NCBI RefSeq assembly: GCF_904831005.1
Contig: NZ_LR882982.1
Span: 682,001 to 746,000, forward strand
Origin: Microbacterium hydrocarbonoxydans
GTDB lineage: Bacteria; Actinomycetota; Actinomycetes; Actinomycetales; Microbacteriaceae
DNA length: 64,000 nt
Direction of reading: 5' to 3'
In this document: positions 51,687 to 60,820 of the stretch, piece after piece
How positions within the stretch are numbered: the first letter of the stretch is position 1
How the letters are laid out: each line of letters opens with the position of its first letter
The notes under the pieces: model-generated
What the model was told of the DNA's origin: nothing
Seen by the model: the letters and a program-made list of their open reading frames with translations, nothing else
Databases searched by the model: none
Program-made: the position numbers and the translations under genes

Positions 51687-54484
51687 GCTTTCACCTCGGT
51701 CGATTCGGCGGATTCCTGCGGGCTGTGGACCGCGGAGGAGGCGGGCTCCCGGTGCGCGGCGGGTCGGTCGACGTCGATCGTCTCGGGCGTGGCGCGTCCG
51801 GCATCCGCCAGCACGTCGAGGGCGACAGACGGGGCGAGTGCGGTCATCAGCACCGCAGTCGTCGCATCTGCGTCGCGCAGGCGCGCGGCGAGCTGATCGC
51901 GTTCGGAGCGCGAGATCCGGTCGACGCCGTCGATCACGACGAGGGCGGGACCTCCCCGGAGAGCCTCGGAGAGGTCGGCCGAGAGGCCTCCCGCGTCGGC
52001 GGCGAGGACAGTGCCGACGTGCGCACGGACCCACGCCGCGCGGCCCGGCAGCAGATGCCCCGCGACGCGCAGGCGCCCGCCCTCGGGGGCCACTCGCCCC
52101 GCGATCGTCAGCGCCAGCGTGCGCAGCGCCCCGGCGGATGCTCCGGTGAGCACGGCGGCGGACCCGGGTGCCACCCGCAGATGCAGCCCCTGCAGACCGG
52201 CATCGGCGATCGAGAGATCATCCGCGGCGATGACCGATTCGTCGCCCGGCCACTCGGCGAGATGGCGTTCGCGCTCGACGGCCTCGCCCTCGATGTCGAC
52301 GCTGGGGAGGATCCGCTCGAGCCACGCGGGGATCTCCCATGCGCGTTCGCCGAGGATCGCCATGAGCGCGGGGATCAGCGTCATGCGCACGAGGAACGCA
52401 TCGATCGCGATTCCCGCAGCGAGGCCGAGTGCGATCGGCTTGAGCGACGAGTCGCCCTCGGGGACGAACGCGACGAACACCGCGAACATGATCAGCCCGG
52501 CCGCCGTGACGACCTTGGCCGATCCCGTGAAACCGCTACGCACGGCGCGCAGTGCGGCCGCTCGTCGCGTGGCACGGTCGGGGCTCTTCCGATCGGGGTC
52601 GTGCACGAAATCCTCCCGCATCCGCGAGACGAGGAACACCTGGTAGTCCATCGCGAGGCCGAACAGCACTCCCATGAGGATGATCGGCATGAAGCTGATG
52701 ATCGGTCCGACTTTGGCGACGTGCAGAGCGTCGGCGAACCAGCCCCACTCGAACACCGCTCCGACGACGCCGAATCCGGCGATGATCGAGAGCAGGTAGC
52801 CGAGGGCGGCCGTGATCGGAACCCAGAGAGAGCGGAAGACGATGGTCAGGAGGATCAGCGAGAGACCGATCACGAAGATTCCGAAGGGCAGCAGCGCGTT
52901 GCCCAGCTGGTCGGAGATGTCGATGCCGACGGCTGTGAATCCGGTGACCTTGAGATCGATGCCGAACTGGTCGAGCCACTCGTCATGGTGTGACCGGAGT
53001 TCGCGCACCAGATCGGCCGTGGCGGGGTCGTCCGGCGCCGTCTCGGGGATGATCTGCACGATGCCGGTGTCGGCGGTCTCGTTCGGAGTCGCGAGCGCGA
53101 CCTCCTTGACGCCCTCGATCTCGGCGACCTCGTCGCCGAGCTCTTCCATGAGCCCCAGCGGATCGGTCGATGTGACGATGGTGCCGGTGAGGATGAGCGG
53201 TCCGTTGAACCCGGCGCCGAACTCCTCGGCGACGAGGTCGTAGGTCTGTCGGGCTTCGTTGTCCTTCGGCAGCACGCCCGCGTTCGGCAGCGCGAGATCG
53301 AGACTCAGCGCGGGGACGGCGACGATGCCGAGCCCGAGTACGACGGCCAGCGAGACGAGGATCGGCCGCTGGGTGACGCCCGTCACCCAGCGGTCGCTGA
53401 ACGGGCGGTGGGCGGCGGGTGCGGGCTTTCCCTCCTTTGCCTTCCGTGCCCTGCGGGGGCGACCCACGACCCGGCCCTTCATGAAGCCGAGCAGCGCCGG
53501 CGTGAGCGTCACTGCGATGGCGACGGCGACGGCGACGGCGGCGGATGCCGCGATGCCCATCGTGGTGAGGAAGGGGATGCCGGCGAAGCCGAGGCCGATG
53601 AGGGCGATCAGCACTGTCACTCCGGCGAACACCACGGCCGACCCGGCGGTGCCCACTGCGCGCGCCGTCGATTCCTCAGGCTCCACGCCGTCGCGCACCT
53701 GGTCCTGGTGCCGGGCCATGATGAACAGCGCGTAGTCGATGCCGACGGCGAGGCCGAGCATGAGCGCGAGAAGGGGAGTGGTCGACGAGACGGTGGCGAA
53801 CGCCGTCGCCGCGAAGATCCCGGCCATCGAGATGCCCACGCCGAGCACGGCGGTGAGCAGCGGCAGGCCCGCCACGACGAAGGAGCGGAAGGTCACGATC
53901 AGCACCAGCAGCGCGATGATGAGGCCGACGGCCTCGGTCAGAGTCACGCCAGGGATCGAGGTCGCGAACAGCTCGCCGCCGAGTGACGTCTGCGATCCGG
54001 CAGGAAGTTCGGCGGCGAGATCGGAGACCACGTTCCTCAGCTCGTCCTGGGTCGCCTCCGACACATCGGTGGCCTGACCGTCGAACTGCAGTCGGATGAT
54101 GCCTGCGGTCTCGTCGTCGTTGATCATCCCGCTGACCATCTCGTCATAGGGCGACGTCGCCGAGAGCACGGAATCGTCGAGGTCGGCGAGCTCGTCGACC
54201 GCATCCTCTATGTCGTTCCGGTACGGATCATCCGTGATCGAGTCTCCGTCGGCCGCCACGACGATGATCTGCGCGCTGGTTCCGCTGACTGCCGGGAACG
54301 AGCGGTTGAGCTGCTCGAGGCCCGCCTGAGACTCGGTCCCGGGGATCGAGAACGAGTTGTCGGTGCCCGCTCCGAGCGTGAGCGCTCCGGCGCCGGCGAT
54401 GCCGAGCACGAGGATCCACGAGAAGAGGACGCGCCACGGATGCCGGTATGACCAACGGCCGAGCGAGGACAGGAGTGTGGACAC
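51683..54484 (-). CDS. MMPL/RND-family transporter with C-terminal degenerate ABC-ATPase-like domain
   Basis: 933 residues. Residues 1-740 are a full MMPL transporter: TM1, extracytoplasmic domain, helices 2-6 (with GLAVGIDYALFIMARHQDQ carrying the proton-relay Asp-Tyr), the second half repeating this as LFGLAMDYQVFLVSRMRED. Residues ~750-880 read like an ABC nucleotide-binding domain without catalysis: VIAADDLSIADAGLQGLHL, then LTGASAGALRTLAL where a Walker A GxxGxGKS/T should be (no Lys), and ALVVIDGVDRIS in the Walker B place (no Glu). No LSGGQ is present. The GTG start follows GAGGAG. Tandem palindromes upstream suggest TetR control. Confidence 0.85.
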   Translation of the reverse strand: MSTLLSSLGRWSYRHPWRVLFSWILVLGIAGAGALTLGAGTDNSFSIPGTESQAGLEQLNRSFPAVSGTSAQIIVVAADGDSITDDPYRNDIEDAVDELADLDDSVLSATSPYDEMVSGMINDDETAGIIRLQFDGQATDVSEATQDELRNVVSDLAAELPAGSQTSLGGELFATSIPGVTLTEAVGLIIALLVLIVTFRSFVVAGLPLLTAVLGVGISMAGIFAATAFATVSSTTPLLALMLGLAVGIDYALFIMARHQDQVRDGVEPEESTARAVGTAGSAVVFAGVTVLIALIGLGFAGIPFLTTMGIAASAAVAVAVAIAVTLTPALLGFMKGRVVGRPRRARKAKEGKPAPAAHRPFSDRWVTGVTQRPILVSLAVVLGLGIVAVPALSLDLALPNAGVLPKDNEARQTYDLVAEEFGAGFNGPLILTGTIVTSTDPLGLMEELGDEVAEIEGVKEVALATPNETADTGIVQIIPETAPDDPATADLVRELRSHHDEWLDQFGIDLKVTGFTAVGIDISDQLGNALLPFGIFVIGLSLILLTIVFRSLWVPITAALGYLLSIIAGFGVVGAVFEWGWFADALHVAKVGPIISFMPIILMGVLFGLAMDYQVFLVSRMREDFVHDPDRKSPDRATRRAAALRAVRSGFTGSAKVVTAAGLIMFAVFVAFVPEGDSSLKPIALGLAAGIAIDAFLVRMTLIPALMAILGERAWEIPAWLERILPSVDIEGEAVERERHLAEWPGDESVIAADDLSIADAGLQGLHLRVAPGSAAVLTGASAGALRTLALTIAGRVAPEGGRLRVAGHLLPGRAAWVRAHVGTVLAADAGGLSADLSEALRGGPALVVIDGVDRISRSERDQLAARLRDADATTAVLMTALAPSVALDVLADAGRATPETIDVDRPAAHREPASSAVHSPQESAESTEVKA

Positions 54485-54508
54485 GGGTCTCCTCAGGGAA
54501 TGCCGGTC

Positions 54509-54542
54509 GGATACACAGGTGTATCCGATACATAGATGTATC
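54509..54542. promoter_or_regulatory. Tandem palindromic operators between MMPL and tetR genes
   Basis: GGATACAC-AG-GTGTATCC (54509-54526) and GATACAT-AG-ATGTATC (54527-54542) lie end to end with centres 17 bases apart. Both are perfect palindromes sharing the core GATACAYAGRTGTATC. This is a typical TetR-family operator pair, placed to control the divergent MMPL-YhgE operon and probably the regulator itself. Confidence 0.8.
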
Positions 54543-54625
54543 GTAAGGTGATCCGAGCCCCGGAGTCTGTGTGCGGGGTGTGAGAATGTGAGCCAGGCTC
54601 AGAAAGCCAGTGGAAAGGTGCATCG

Positions 54626-55249
54626 ATGACGACATCCGCCACGCGCAGTCGAGAGAACACTCGCGTCAGGCTCCTCGACGCTGCGGCGCAGGTGTTCGCC
54701 GAGGTCGGACTGGAGGGTGCATCCGTCGAGGCGGTGTGCGAGCGAGCAGGGTTCACCCGTGGCGCCTTCTACTCGAACTTCGACTCGAAGGATGAACTGT
54801 TCCTCATGCTCGCAGGCAGTGTCGCCGAGCAGCGAGTGAGTGCCGTGCGGGACCGCGTCGACGAGATCGCCGCCGAAGGCGGGCTCAGAGCCGGGTGCGA
54901 CCCGGTGGAGCTCGTGCAGCGGATCATGGATGCCGGGGGCGACGACCGCCTCGGTGTGATGCTCATGAGCGAGATCCGCATCCGCGCACTGCGTGACGAG
55001 CAGTTCGGCGCGGCGTATCTCGTGCAGGAGCGCGAGATGGTGTCGGGCATCGCGACCATCATCACCGACATCGTGTCGGTGGGTTCGCTCGAACTCAAGG
55101 TGCCGGCCGACGAGGCCGCGCGCATGCTCATGATCATCTGGGAGGGCATGACCGTTCGCGGTGCCATGGCCGGCCATGATTCCGATCAGCTGAGGCACTC
55201 GGGAAGCGAGGAGCTGGGCAGGCTCGTGCAGCTGCTGCTCGCGGAGTGA
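54626..55249 (+). CDS. TetR/AcrR-family transcriptional regulator
   Basis: 207 residues. The N-terminal HTH reads LLDAAAQVFAEVGLEGASVE then AVCERAGFTRGAFYSNFDSK, the canonical TetR form. A helical ligand-binding domain follows. It is divergent from the MMPL-YhgE operon with tandem palindromic sites between, so it probably represses that efflux-type system until a ligand binds. The ribosome site GGAAAGG is 7 bases upstream. Confidence 0.92.
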   Translation: MTTSATRSRENTRVRLLDAAAQVFAEVGLEGASVEAVCERAGFTRGAFYSNFDSKDELFLMLAGSVAEQRVSAVRDRVDEIAAEGGLRAGCDPVELVQRIMDAGGDDRLGVMLMSEIRIRALRDEQFGAAYLVQEREMVSGIATIITDIVSVGSLELKVPADEAARMLMIIWEGMTVRGAMAGHDSDQLRHSGSEELGRLVQLLLAE

Positions 55250-55272
55250 TCTCGCGCCATCATCTGCATGCT

Positions 55273-55325
55273 GAGATCACAGATGCATGCCGAGTCGACG
55301 CGCCTCGACCTGCATCTGTGATCTC
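55273..55325. terminator. 15-bp inverted repeat between convergent tetR and menC
   Basis: GAGATCACAGATGCA (55273-55287) and TGCATCTGTGATCTC (55311-55325) are perfectly complementary around a 23-base loop. It lies in the 96-base convergent gap. It probably acts as a two-way transcription stop, although there is no T tract. Part of the arm (ATCTGCATG) recurs just upstream at 55262. Confidence 0.55.
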
Positions 55326-55345
55326 GACCTGCAGGTGAACGGCGG

Positions 55346-56323
55346 TCAGCGCGCCTCGAGCACCGAGTAGCACCGCGCGAGGCGATCGTGCCACCAGTCG
55401 CGGCGGTCGTCGGCTGCGGCGAGGCGTGTCAGTGCCGCGGCGTCAGGGGTCACGCGTGCAGACGGGATCGATCCGTCGACCGGACGCAGATCGGCGACGT
55501 CGTCGAGGAACAGCGATGCGGTGCCGAGCCCGCAGTCGTGGTCGAGAGTCGGCAGCGCGGCAGCGAGAGCTGCGCCCTGCGAGAGGCCGATCGCGGTGTC
55601 CAGGGCGCTGGACACCACCACGGGGAGGCCCGCGGCCGTGATGATCTGCAGTGCGCGGGTGATGCCCCCGAGTGGCTGAGCCTTGACCACGAGCAGATCG
55701 GCGGCTCTCTCCCTGGCCACTGCGAGCGGGTCCGTCGACTTGCGGATGCTCTCATCGGCCGCCACCGGGATGCCCATGTACTTCACGCGGGTGCGCAGCT
55801 CGGCGAGCTCGGGGACCGTCGCGCACGGCTGCTCGACGTACTCGAGGTCGAACTCGTTGAGAGCGTGCACGGCGTGTTCGGCCTCGTCGACGTTCCATGC
55901 GCCGTTGGCGTCGACGCGGATGCGGCCCTCCGGCCCCATGGCCTCTCGCACCGCCCGCACTCGCGCGACGTCGTCAGCGAGGGTCTGCCCCGGCTCTGCG
56001 ACCTTGACCTTGGCTGTGCGGCACCCGGCGAAGCGTGCCAGCAGATCGGCCACCTGTGCTGCGGCGACGGCCGGAATCGTGGCGTTGACCCGGATGCGGT
56101 CGCGCAGAGGCTCGGGCTGGGGGCTCCAGGCGAAGTCGATCGCCGCTGCCAGCCAGGTGGCCGCTTCCGAGTCGTCGTACTCGATGAACGGAGAGAACTC
56201 CGCCCACCCCTCGGGGCCTTCGAAGAGCAGCGCCTCTCTGGTGTCGACGCCACGGAATCGGGTGTGCATCGGAAGTGAGACGACTGCGGCCGAGCCGAGC
56301 AGTTCTGCGAGCGGAGGGAGCAT
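55346..56323 (-). CDS. menC: o-Succinylbenzoate synthase
   Basis: A 325-residue enolase-superfamily enzyme of menaquinone synthesis that dehydrates SHCHC to o-succinylbenzoate. Catalytic Lys in TAKVKVAEPGQ, metal ligands in IRVDANGAWN, EYVEQPCATV and VAADESIRK, and the second Lys in LLVVKAQPLGG are all present in order. ATG 56323 has CAGAAT 6 bases upstream (leaderless). It is divergent from the PadR gene and separated from menB and menE by the PadR/membrane-protein pair. Confidence 0.93.
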   Translation of the reverse strand: MLPPLAELLGSAAVVSLPMHTRFRGVDTREALLFEGPEGWAEFSPFIEYDDSEAATWLAAAIDFAWSPQPEPLRDRIRVNATIPAVAAAQVADLLARFAGCRTAKVKVAEPGQTLADDVARVRAVREAMGPEGRIRVDANGAWNVDEAEHAVHALNEFDLEYVEQPCATVPELAELRTRVKYMGIPVAADESIRKSTDPLAVARERAADLLVVKAQPLGGITRALQIITAAGLPVVVSSALDTAIGLSQGAALAAALPTLDHDCGLGTASLFLDDVADLRPVDGSIPSARVTPDAAALTRLAAADDRRDWWHDRLARCYSVLEAR

Positions 56324-56406
56324 GTGCTCATTCTGCTCCGTACCGGCGGCTGCGCGGTGCCCGCCGTGCCGGGAAGCATGCATGTGCGATATCGATTGAC
56401 GTGTGA

Positions 56407-56436
56407 TTGACAATGGTGTGTGTCGCACAGTAATGT
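56407..56436 (+). promoter_or_regulatory. Promoter of the PadR gene
   Basis: A consensus TTGACA (56407-56412) and TAATGT (56431-56436) are separated by 18 bases. The predicted start of transcription coincides with the ATG at 56444. GTGCGA and TCGCAC half-sites flank the -35 region, and GATTGAC is directly repeated there, a possible PadR autorepression site. Confidence 0.7.
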
Positions 56437-56443
56437 GGCGGAC

Positions 56444-56776
56444 ATGAACGAGACCCTCGACACGCATCTGCAGGAACTGCGTCGCGGCACCGTGGTGCTG
56501 GCGTGCCTGCAGCTGCTGCGCACGGCGGGGTACGGCTACGGGCTGCTCGAAGACCTCGAGCGCCGCGGCTTCGCCACCGACGCGAACACGCTGTACCCGC
56601 TGCTTCGACGTCTCGAGAAGCAGGAGTACCTCACGAGCGAGTGGAACACAGACGAGGCGCGGCCCCGCAAGTTCTACCGCACATCGGAAGCCGGCATCCG
56701 GCTCGCCGACACCCTGACCGAAGAATGGCGCTCGCTCACGACGGCGATCGCGACCCTCACAGCTGAGGAGAACTGA
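56444..56776 (+). CDS. PadR-family transcriptional regulator
   Basis: 110 residues: winged HTH with LLRTAGYGYGLLEDLERRGF, the recognition segment TDANTLYPLLRRLEKQEYL and the wing RPRKFYRTSEAG, all PadR hallmarks. The leaderless ATG is set by the promoter at 56407-56436. The next gene starts one base after its stop and encodes the usual PadR partner, a membrane protein with an N-terminal HAAS-like domain, suggesting a ligand- or stress-responsive regulatory pair. Confidence 0.9.
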   Translation: MNETLDTHLQELRRGTVVLACLQLLRTAGYGYGLLEDLERRGFATDANTLYPLLRRLEKQEYLTSEWNTDEARPRKFYRTSEAGIRLADTLTEEWRSLTTAIATLTAEEN

Positions 56777-56777
56777 C

Positions 56778-57737
56778 ATGCCCACGACAGCCACGCTCAC
56801 GGAGCGCTACATCAGCGCCACGATTCGCAGCCTCACACCCGAGGTGCAGAGCGACGTCCGCGCAGAGCTCGAAGCGTCGATCGCCGATGCGATCGACGCC
56901 AGACTCGAACAGGGGGAGTCCCCGGCAGAGGCCGAACGGTCTGTGCTCACCGAGCTGGGCGACCCGGGGGTTCTCGCAGCCGGCTACGCCGAGCGCCCCC
57001 TGCATCTCATCGGTCCGAAGTACTACCTCGTGTGGTGGCGACTGCTCAAGCTGCTGCTCATCATCGTGCCGGTGTGCGCGTTCGGCGGAGTGGTTCTCGG
57101 ACAGCTCATCGACGGCGCACCCACGGGGGAGATCATCGGCACCGCTGTGGTGGCCGCCCTCGGCTCCATCGTGCACGTCGGGTTCTGGGTGACCCTGGTG
57201 TTCTTCATCCTCGAACGCGCCGGCACCGACACCGGCGTGAAGTGGAGCGTGGACCAGCTGCCCGAGCCGACGCAGAACGGAGCAGGCAGGGCCGATGCGA
57301 TCGCCTCGATCGTCTTCCTGGTGCTCGCCGTGTGCGCGGTGTTCTGGGACGCCTTCCTCGGATTCTTCCCGACCGAGGGTGCACCGATCGCGATCCTCGA
57401 TCCCGGACTGTGGCCGTGGGGAATCGCCTTCCTCCTCGCGCTGATCGCCGCCGAGGCTCTGCTGGCGGTGGTCGTGTACGCGCGGCGAGGGTGGACGATC
57501 GGCGCAGCGGTGGTCAACACCGTGCTCGCCATCGTGTTCGCAGCCTGGTCTCTGACACTGCTCGTGCAGGGGGAGCTGCTGAACCCCGAGTTCCTCAGCC
57601 ACGTCTTCACCGACAACGGCGTGACCGACGAGACCATGCGCATCCTCACGGTGATCACCGGATTCGGCCTCGTGGCCTTCCCGATCTGGGACATCATCGA
57701 CGGCTGGATCAAGACGGCACGCGCTCGTCGCGGCTGA
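56778..57737 (+). CDS. Permease-prefix/HAAS-domain membrane protein
   Basis: 319 residues. The first ~75 form an alpha-helical HAAS-like (permease prefix) domain: PEVQSDVRAELEASIADAI then ERSVLTELGDPGVLAAGYA. Six to seven transmembrane helices follow. Such proteins are almost always encoded beside a PadR regulator and are thought to work with it; the biochemical role is unknown. It is co-transcribed with the PadR gene. Confidence 0.82.
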   Translation: MPTTATLTERYISATIRSLTPEVQSDVRAELEASIADAIDARLEQGESPAEAERSVLTELGDPGVLAAGYAERPLHLIGPKYYLVWWRLLKLLLIIVPVCAFGGVVLGQLIDGAPTGEIIGTAVVAALGSIVHVGFWVTLVFFILERAGTDTGVKWSVDQLPEPTQNGAGRADAIASIVFLVLAVCAVFWDAFLGFFPTEGAPIAILDPGLWPWGIAFLLALIAAEALLAVVVYARRGWTIGAAVVNTVLAIVFAAWSLTLLVQGELLNPEFLSHVFTDNGVTDETMRILTVITGFGLVAFPIWDIIDGWIKTARARRG

Positions 57738-57816
57738 TCGTGACATGCACACGGCGTCGCCTCATCCGGGCGACGCCGTCTGCATGTGCGAGCCGCGCGG
57801 GAATAGGCTGGACGGC

Positions 57817-58728
57817 GTGACCAGCGCATTCGTCTCAGACCTGTTCGACCCGGACGAATGGGTGCTCGCGCCCGGCGCCGAGGACTTCACCGACATCACC
57901 GCCCACGTCAGCAGGGACGGGGGCGTGGCCCGCATCGCGTTCAACCGGCCCGAGGTGCGCAACGCCTTCCGTCCGCACACCGTCGACGAGCTGTATCGCG
58001 CGCTCGACGACGCACGGCAGAACCCCCGCATCGGTGCGGTGCTGCTGACCGGCAACGGTCCGAGTCCGAAAGACGGGGGCTGGGCGTTCTGCTCGGGCGG
58101 CGACCAGCGCATCCGTGGCCGCGACGGGTACAAGTACTCCGATGACGAGAAGACCGTGCACGATCCGGCACGGGCGGGGCGACTGCACATCCTCGAGGTG
58201 CAGCGCCTCATCCGCTTCATGCCCAAAGTCGTGATCGCGGTCGTTCCGGGATGGGCGGCCGGCGGCGGTCACTCGCTGCACGTGGTGTGCGATCTCACGA
58301 TCGCCTCCGCAGAAGAGGCGCGGTTCAAGCAGACCGACGCCGACGTCGGCAGCTTCGACGCGGGCTACGGATCGGCGTACATGGCGAGACAGACCGGGCA
58401 GAAGTTCGCCCGGGAGGTGTTCTTCCTCGCCGAGGAGTACTCGGCGCAGCGGGCGTACGAAGCCGGAGCAGTCAACCGGGTCGTGCCCCACGCCGAGCTG
58501 GAGCGCGAAGCCCTGAAGATGGCGCGCACCGTGCTCACCAAGTCGCCCACCGCGATCAGGATGCTGAAGTTCGCGTTCAACGCGGTCGACGACGGACTCG
58601 TCGGACAGCAGGTGTTCGCGGGGGAGGCCACGCGCCTCGCCTACGGCACCGACGAGGCCGTCGAGGGACGCGACTCGTTCCTCGAGAAGAGGGATCCGGA
58701 CTGGACCTCTTTCCCCTGGCACTACTGA
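57817..58728 (+). CDS. menB: 1,4-Dihydroxy-2-naphthoyl-CoA synthase
   Basis: A 303-residue crotonase-fold enzyme that cyclises o-succinylbenzoyl-CoA in menaquinone synthesis. Oxyanion-hole and active-site segments are WAFCSGGDQRIRG, VVPGWAAGGGHSLHVVCDL and TDADVGSFDAGYGSAYMAR, and the C-terminus ends in WTSFPWHY as in MenB. GTG 57817 has TAGGCT (57804-57809) 7 bases upstream, so it is leaderless. menE follows after 33 bases. Confidence 0.95.
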   Translation: MTSAFVSDLFDPDEWVLAPGAEDFTDITAHVSRDGGVARIAFNRPEVRNAFRPHTVDELYRALDDARQNPRIGAVLLTGNGPSPKDGGWAFCSGGDQRIRGRDGYKYSDDEKTVHDPARAGRLHILEVQRLIRFMPKVVIAVVPGWAAGGGHSLHVVCDLTIASAEEARFKQTDADVGSFDAGYGSAYMARQTGQKFAREVFFLAEEYSAQRAYEAGAVNRVVPHAELEREALKMARTVLTKSPTAIRMLKFAFNAVDDGLVGQQVFAGEATRLAYGTDEAVEGRDSFLEKRDPDWTSFPWHY

Positions 58729-58761
58729 GTTCCCGACGGCATCGAGCGGATCGAGGCGGAC

Positions 58762-59922
58762 ATGGTCGCATTGATATCGACGGATGCTGAGGATCCGACC
58801 GCGCTCCGCCAGGCGTTGGCGCGCGCTTTCGAAGGCGGCCCGGCACTCGGGTTCGGCATGCTCGGGGATGCGCCGAGCCACGTTCCCGACGGCACCGCGG
58901 TCGTCATCGCGACGTCGGGATCCAGCGGCATCCCCAAGCGCGTGGTGCTGAGCGGGGAAGCGCTGCGTGCGAGCGCGGATGCGACCGCCGAGCGGATCGG
59001 CGGCGGTCGCTGGCTTCTCGCACTGCCCGCAGGCTACGTCGCCGGACTGCAGGTCATCGTCCGCTCCCTCGTGGCCGGGACACATCCGGTGGCGCTGCGC
59101 GGTCGATTCTCGCCCGAGTCCTTCGCAGACTCCACCTTCTCGATGCTTCGCCCGGAGCCCGGGAGATCCGGCTCGCTTCCCGAGCTGTACACCTCGCTCG
59201 TCCCCGCTCAGCTGTCGACGCTGCTCGACGCCTCGGATGACGCACCGGTCAGGGCCGCGTTGCAGTCCTATCGCGCGATCCTCGTCGGCGGCCAGGCACT
59301 GCCCCAACCGCTTCGCGACAGGGCGGGAGACCTCGGCGTGCGTCTGGTGCGCACCTACGGTTCGACCGAGACCAGCGGTGGGTGCGTCTATGACGGCGTC
59401 CCGCTCGATACGGTCGCCGCGCGCACGGTCGGCGGCGAGCTGAGGATAGCGGGGCCCATGCTGGCCGACGGCTATCTGGCCGACGGCGAGCTCACGGCGA
59501 AGAACTTCTCGCGAGACGAACACGGCATCCGCTGGTATCACACCGGCGATCTCGGCCTGGTGGAGGACGGCCTCGTGCGGGTGCACGGACGCGCCGACAA
59601 CGTGATCGTGTCGGGCGGCATCAACATATCGCTCGACCGCGTCGAGAGCCTGATCCGACGGGTCCCGGGCCTCACCGGAGCCGTCGTGGTGGGCGTGCCG
59701 GACGAGCGTTGGGGAGAGGCCTCGGTGATCGTCGCGGCGCGCGGAGAGACGCTCCGACGCAGCGAGGCCGAGCAGCTCGCGCACGCGCGAGACCTCGTCG
59801 CCGACGCGCTCGGCAAGCACGCGAGACCCGCGCGGCTGGTCCTGGTCGACGCGCTCGAGGTCCTGTCGTCCGGCAAGCCCGACCGAGAGGCGATCCGCCG
59901 GGCGGTCGTCGAGCTGCACTGA
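58762..59922 (+). CDS. menE: o-Succinylbenzoate-CoA ligase
   Basis: A 386-residue acyl-CoA synthetase of the ANL superfamily that activates o-succinylbenzoate. The ATP loop is VIATSGSSGIPKRVVLSG, then VRTYGSTETSGGCVYDG, YHTGDLGLVEDGLV, RADNVIVSGGINISLDRVE and the catalytic Lys in LSSGKPDREAIRR. It is shorter than general acyl-CoA ligases (about 500), as is common for actinobacterial MenE. It probably forms an operon with menB. Confidence 0.92.
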   Translation: MVALISTDAEDPTALRQALARAFEGGPALGFGMLGDAPSHVPDGTAVVIATSGSSGIPKRVVLSGEALRASADATAERIGGGRWLLALPAGYVAGLQVIVRSLVAGTHPVALRGRFSPESFADSTFSMLRPEPGRSGSLPELYTSLVPAQLSTLLDASDDAPVRAALQSYRAILVGGQALPQPLRDRAGDLGVRLVRTYGSTETSGGCVYDGVPLDTVAARTVGGELRIAGPMLADGYLADGELTAKNFSRDEHGIRWYHTGDLGLVEDGLVRVHGRADNVIVSGGINISLDRVESLIRRVPGLTGAVVVGVPDERWGEASVIVAARGETLRRSEAEQLAHARDLVADALGKHARPARLVLVDALEVLSSGKPDREAIRRAVVELH

Positions 59923-59964
59923 CCAGGCGCCCAGCCCGATCTCGGCGTCCTGCCAGAATGGGGC

Positions 59965-60756
59965 ATGGCCATCTACACCCACGGGCACCACGAGAGCGTC
60001 CTCCGCTCGCACAGCAGCCGCGACATCGCGAATTCCGCCGAGTACCTCCGCCCGCATCTCAGCGAGGGTGCACGACTCCTCGACGTCGGAGCGGGACCCG
60101 GCAGCATCACGGTCGACTTCGCCGCCCACGTCGCACACGTCACCGCCACCGAGATCGATGAGGCCGCACTGTCGCTGTCGCGTGACCTCGCTGCCGGCAG
60201 AGGGCTCGAGAACCTCGACTTCTCAGTCGAGGACGTGCACGCGCTGAGCTTCGCCGACGACAGCTTCGACATCGTGCACGCTCATCAGGTGCTGCAGCAC
60301 GTGGCCGATCCCGTTCAGGCGCTCCGAGAGATGAGACGCGTCGCGGTGCCCGGAGGCGTGGTCGCGGCGCGCGACGCCGATTACGCCGGGTTCATCTGGT
60401 TCCCGATGCTCCCCGAGCTCGACAGGTGGCTGGATCTCTATCGGCGCGCGGCGCGCGCGAACGGAGGCGAACCCGATGCCGGGCGGCGACTGCTCGCGTG
60501 GGCGCGGGCTGCCGGGTTCGATGACGTCAGGGCGACGACCTCCACCTGGACGTACGCGACCCCCGAGGATCGCTCCTGGTGGGGCGGCATGTGGGCCGAC
60601 CGCATTGTGGAATCCGCGCTCGCGCGACAGCTGGTCGACAGCTCGATGGCCTCTCGCGATGACCTGCGCCAGATCAGCGACGCCTGGAAGCGCTGGGCCG
60701 ATGACGGCGACGGCTGGTACCTCGTCCCGCACGGCGAGATCCTCGCGCGCGCCTGA
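59965..60756 (+). CDS. Class I SAM-dependent methyltransferase
   Basis: 263 residues with Rossmann motifs: motif I LLDVGAGPGSITVDFA, the acidic post-I TATEIDEAAL, DVHALSFADDSFDIVHAHQV (motif IV region) and PGGVVAARDADYAG. The size and LQHVADPVQALREM segment resemble UbiE/Coq5-like or small-molecule methyltransferases, but MenG signature sequences are not evident, so a role in menaquinone methylation is only possible. It lies 42 bases after menE on the same strand. CAGAAT sits 5 bases before the ATG. Confidence 0.83.
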   Translation: MAIYTHGHHESVLRSHSSRDIANSAEYLRPHLSEGARLLDVGAGPGSITVDFAAHVAHVTATEIDEAALSLSRDLAAGRGLENLDFSVEDVHALSFADDSFDIVHAHQVLQHVADPVQALREMRRVAVPGGVVAARDADYAGFIWFPMLPELDRWLDLYRRAARANGGEPDAGRRLLAWARAAGFDDVRATTSTWTYATPEDRSWWGGMWADRIVESALARQLVDSSMASRDDLRQISDAWKRWADDGDGWYLVPHGEILARA

Positions 60757-60820
60757 GTCGCCGCGCGGATACATCGCGAGGCGGATGCGTGGCACTCGAC
60801 GTGCCGCGTAGCGTGGGAGA

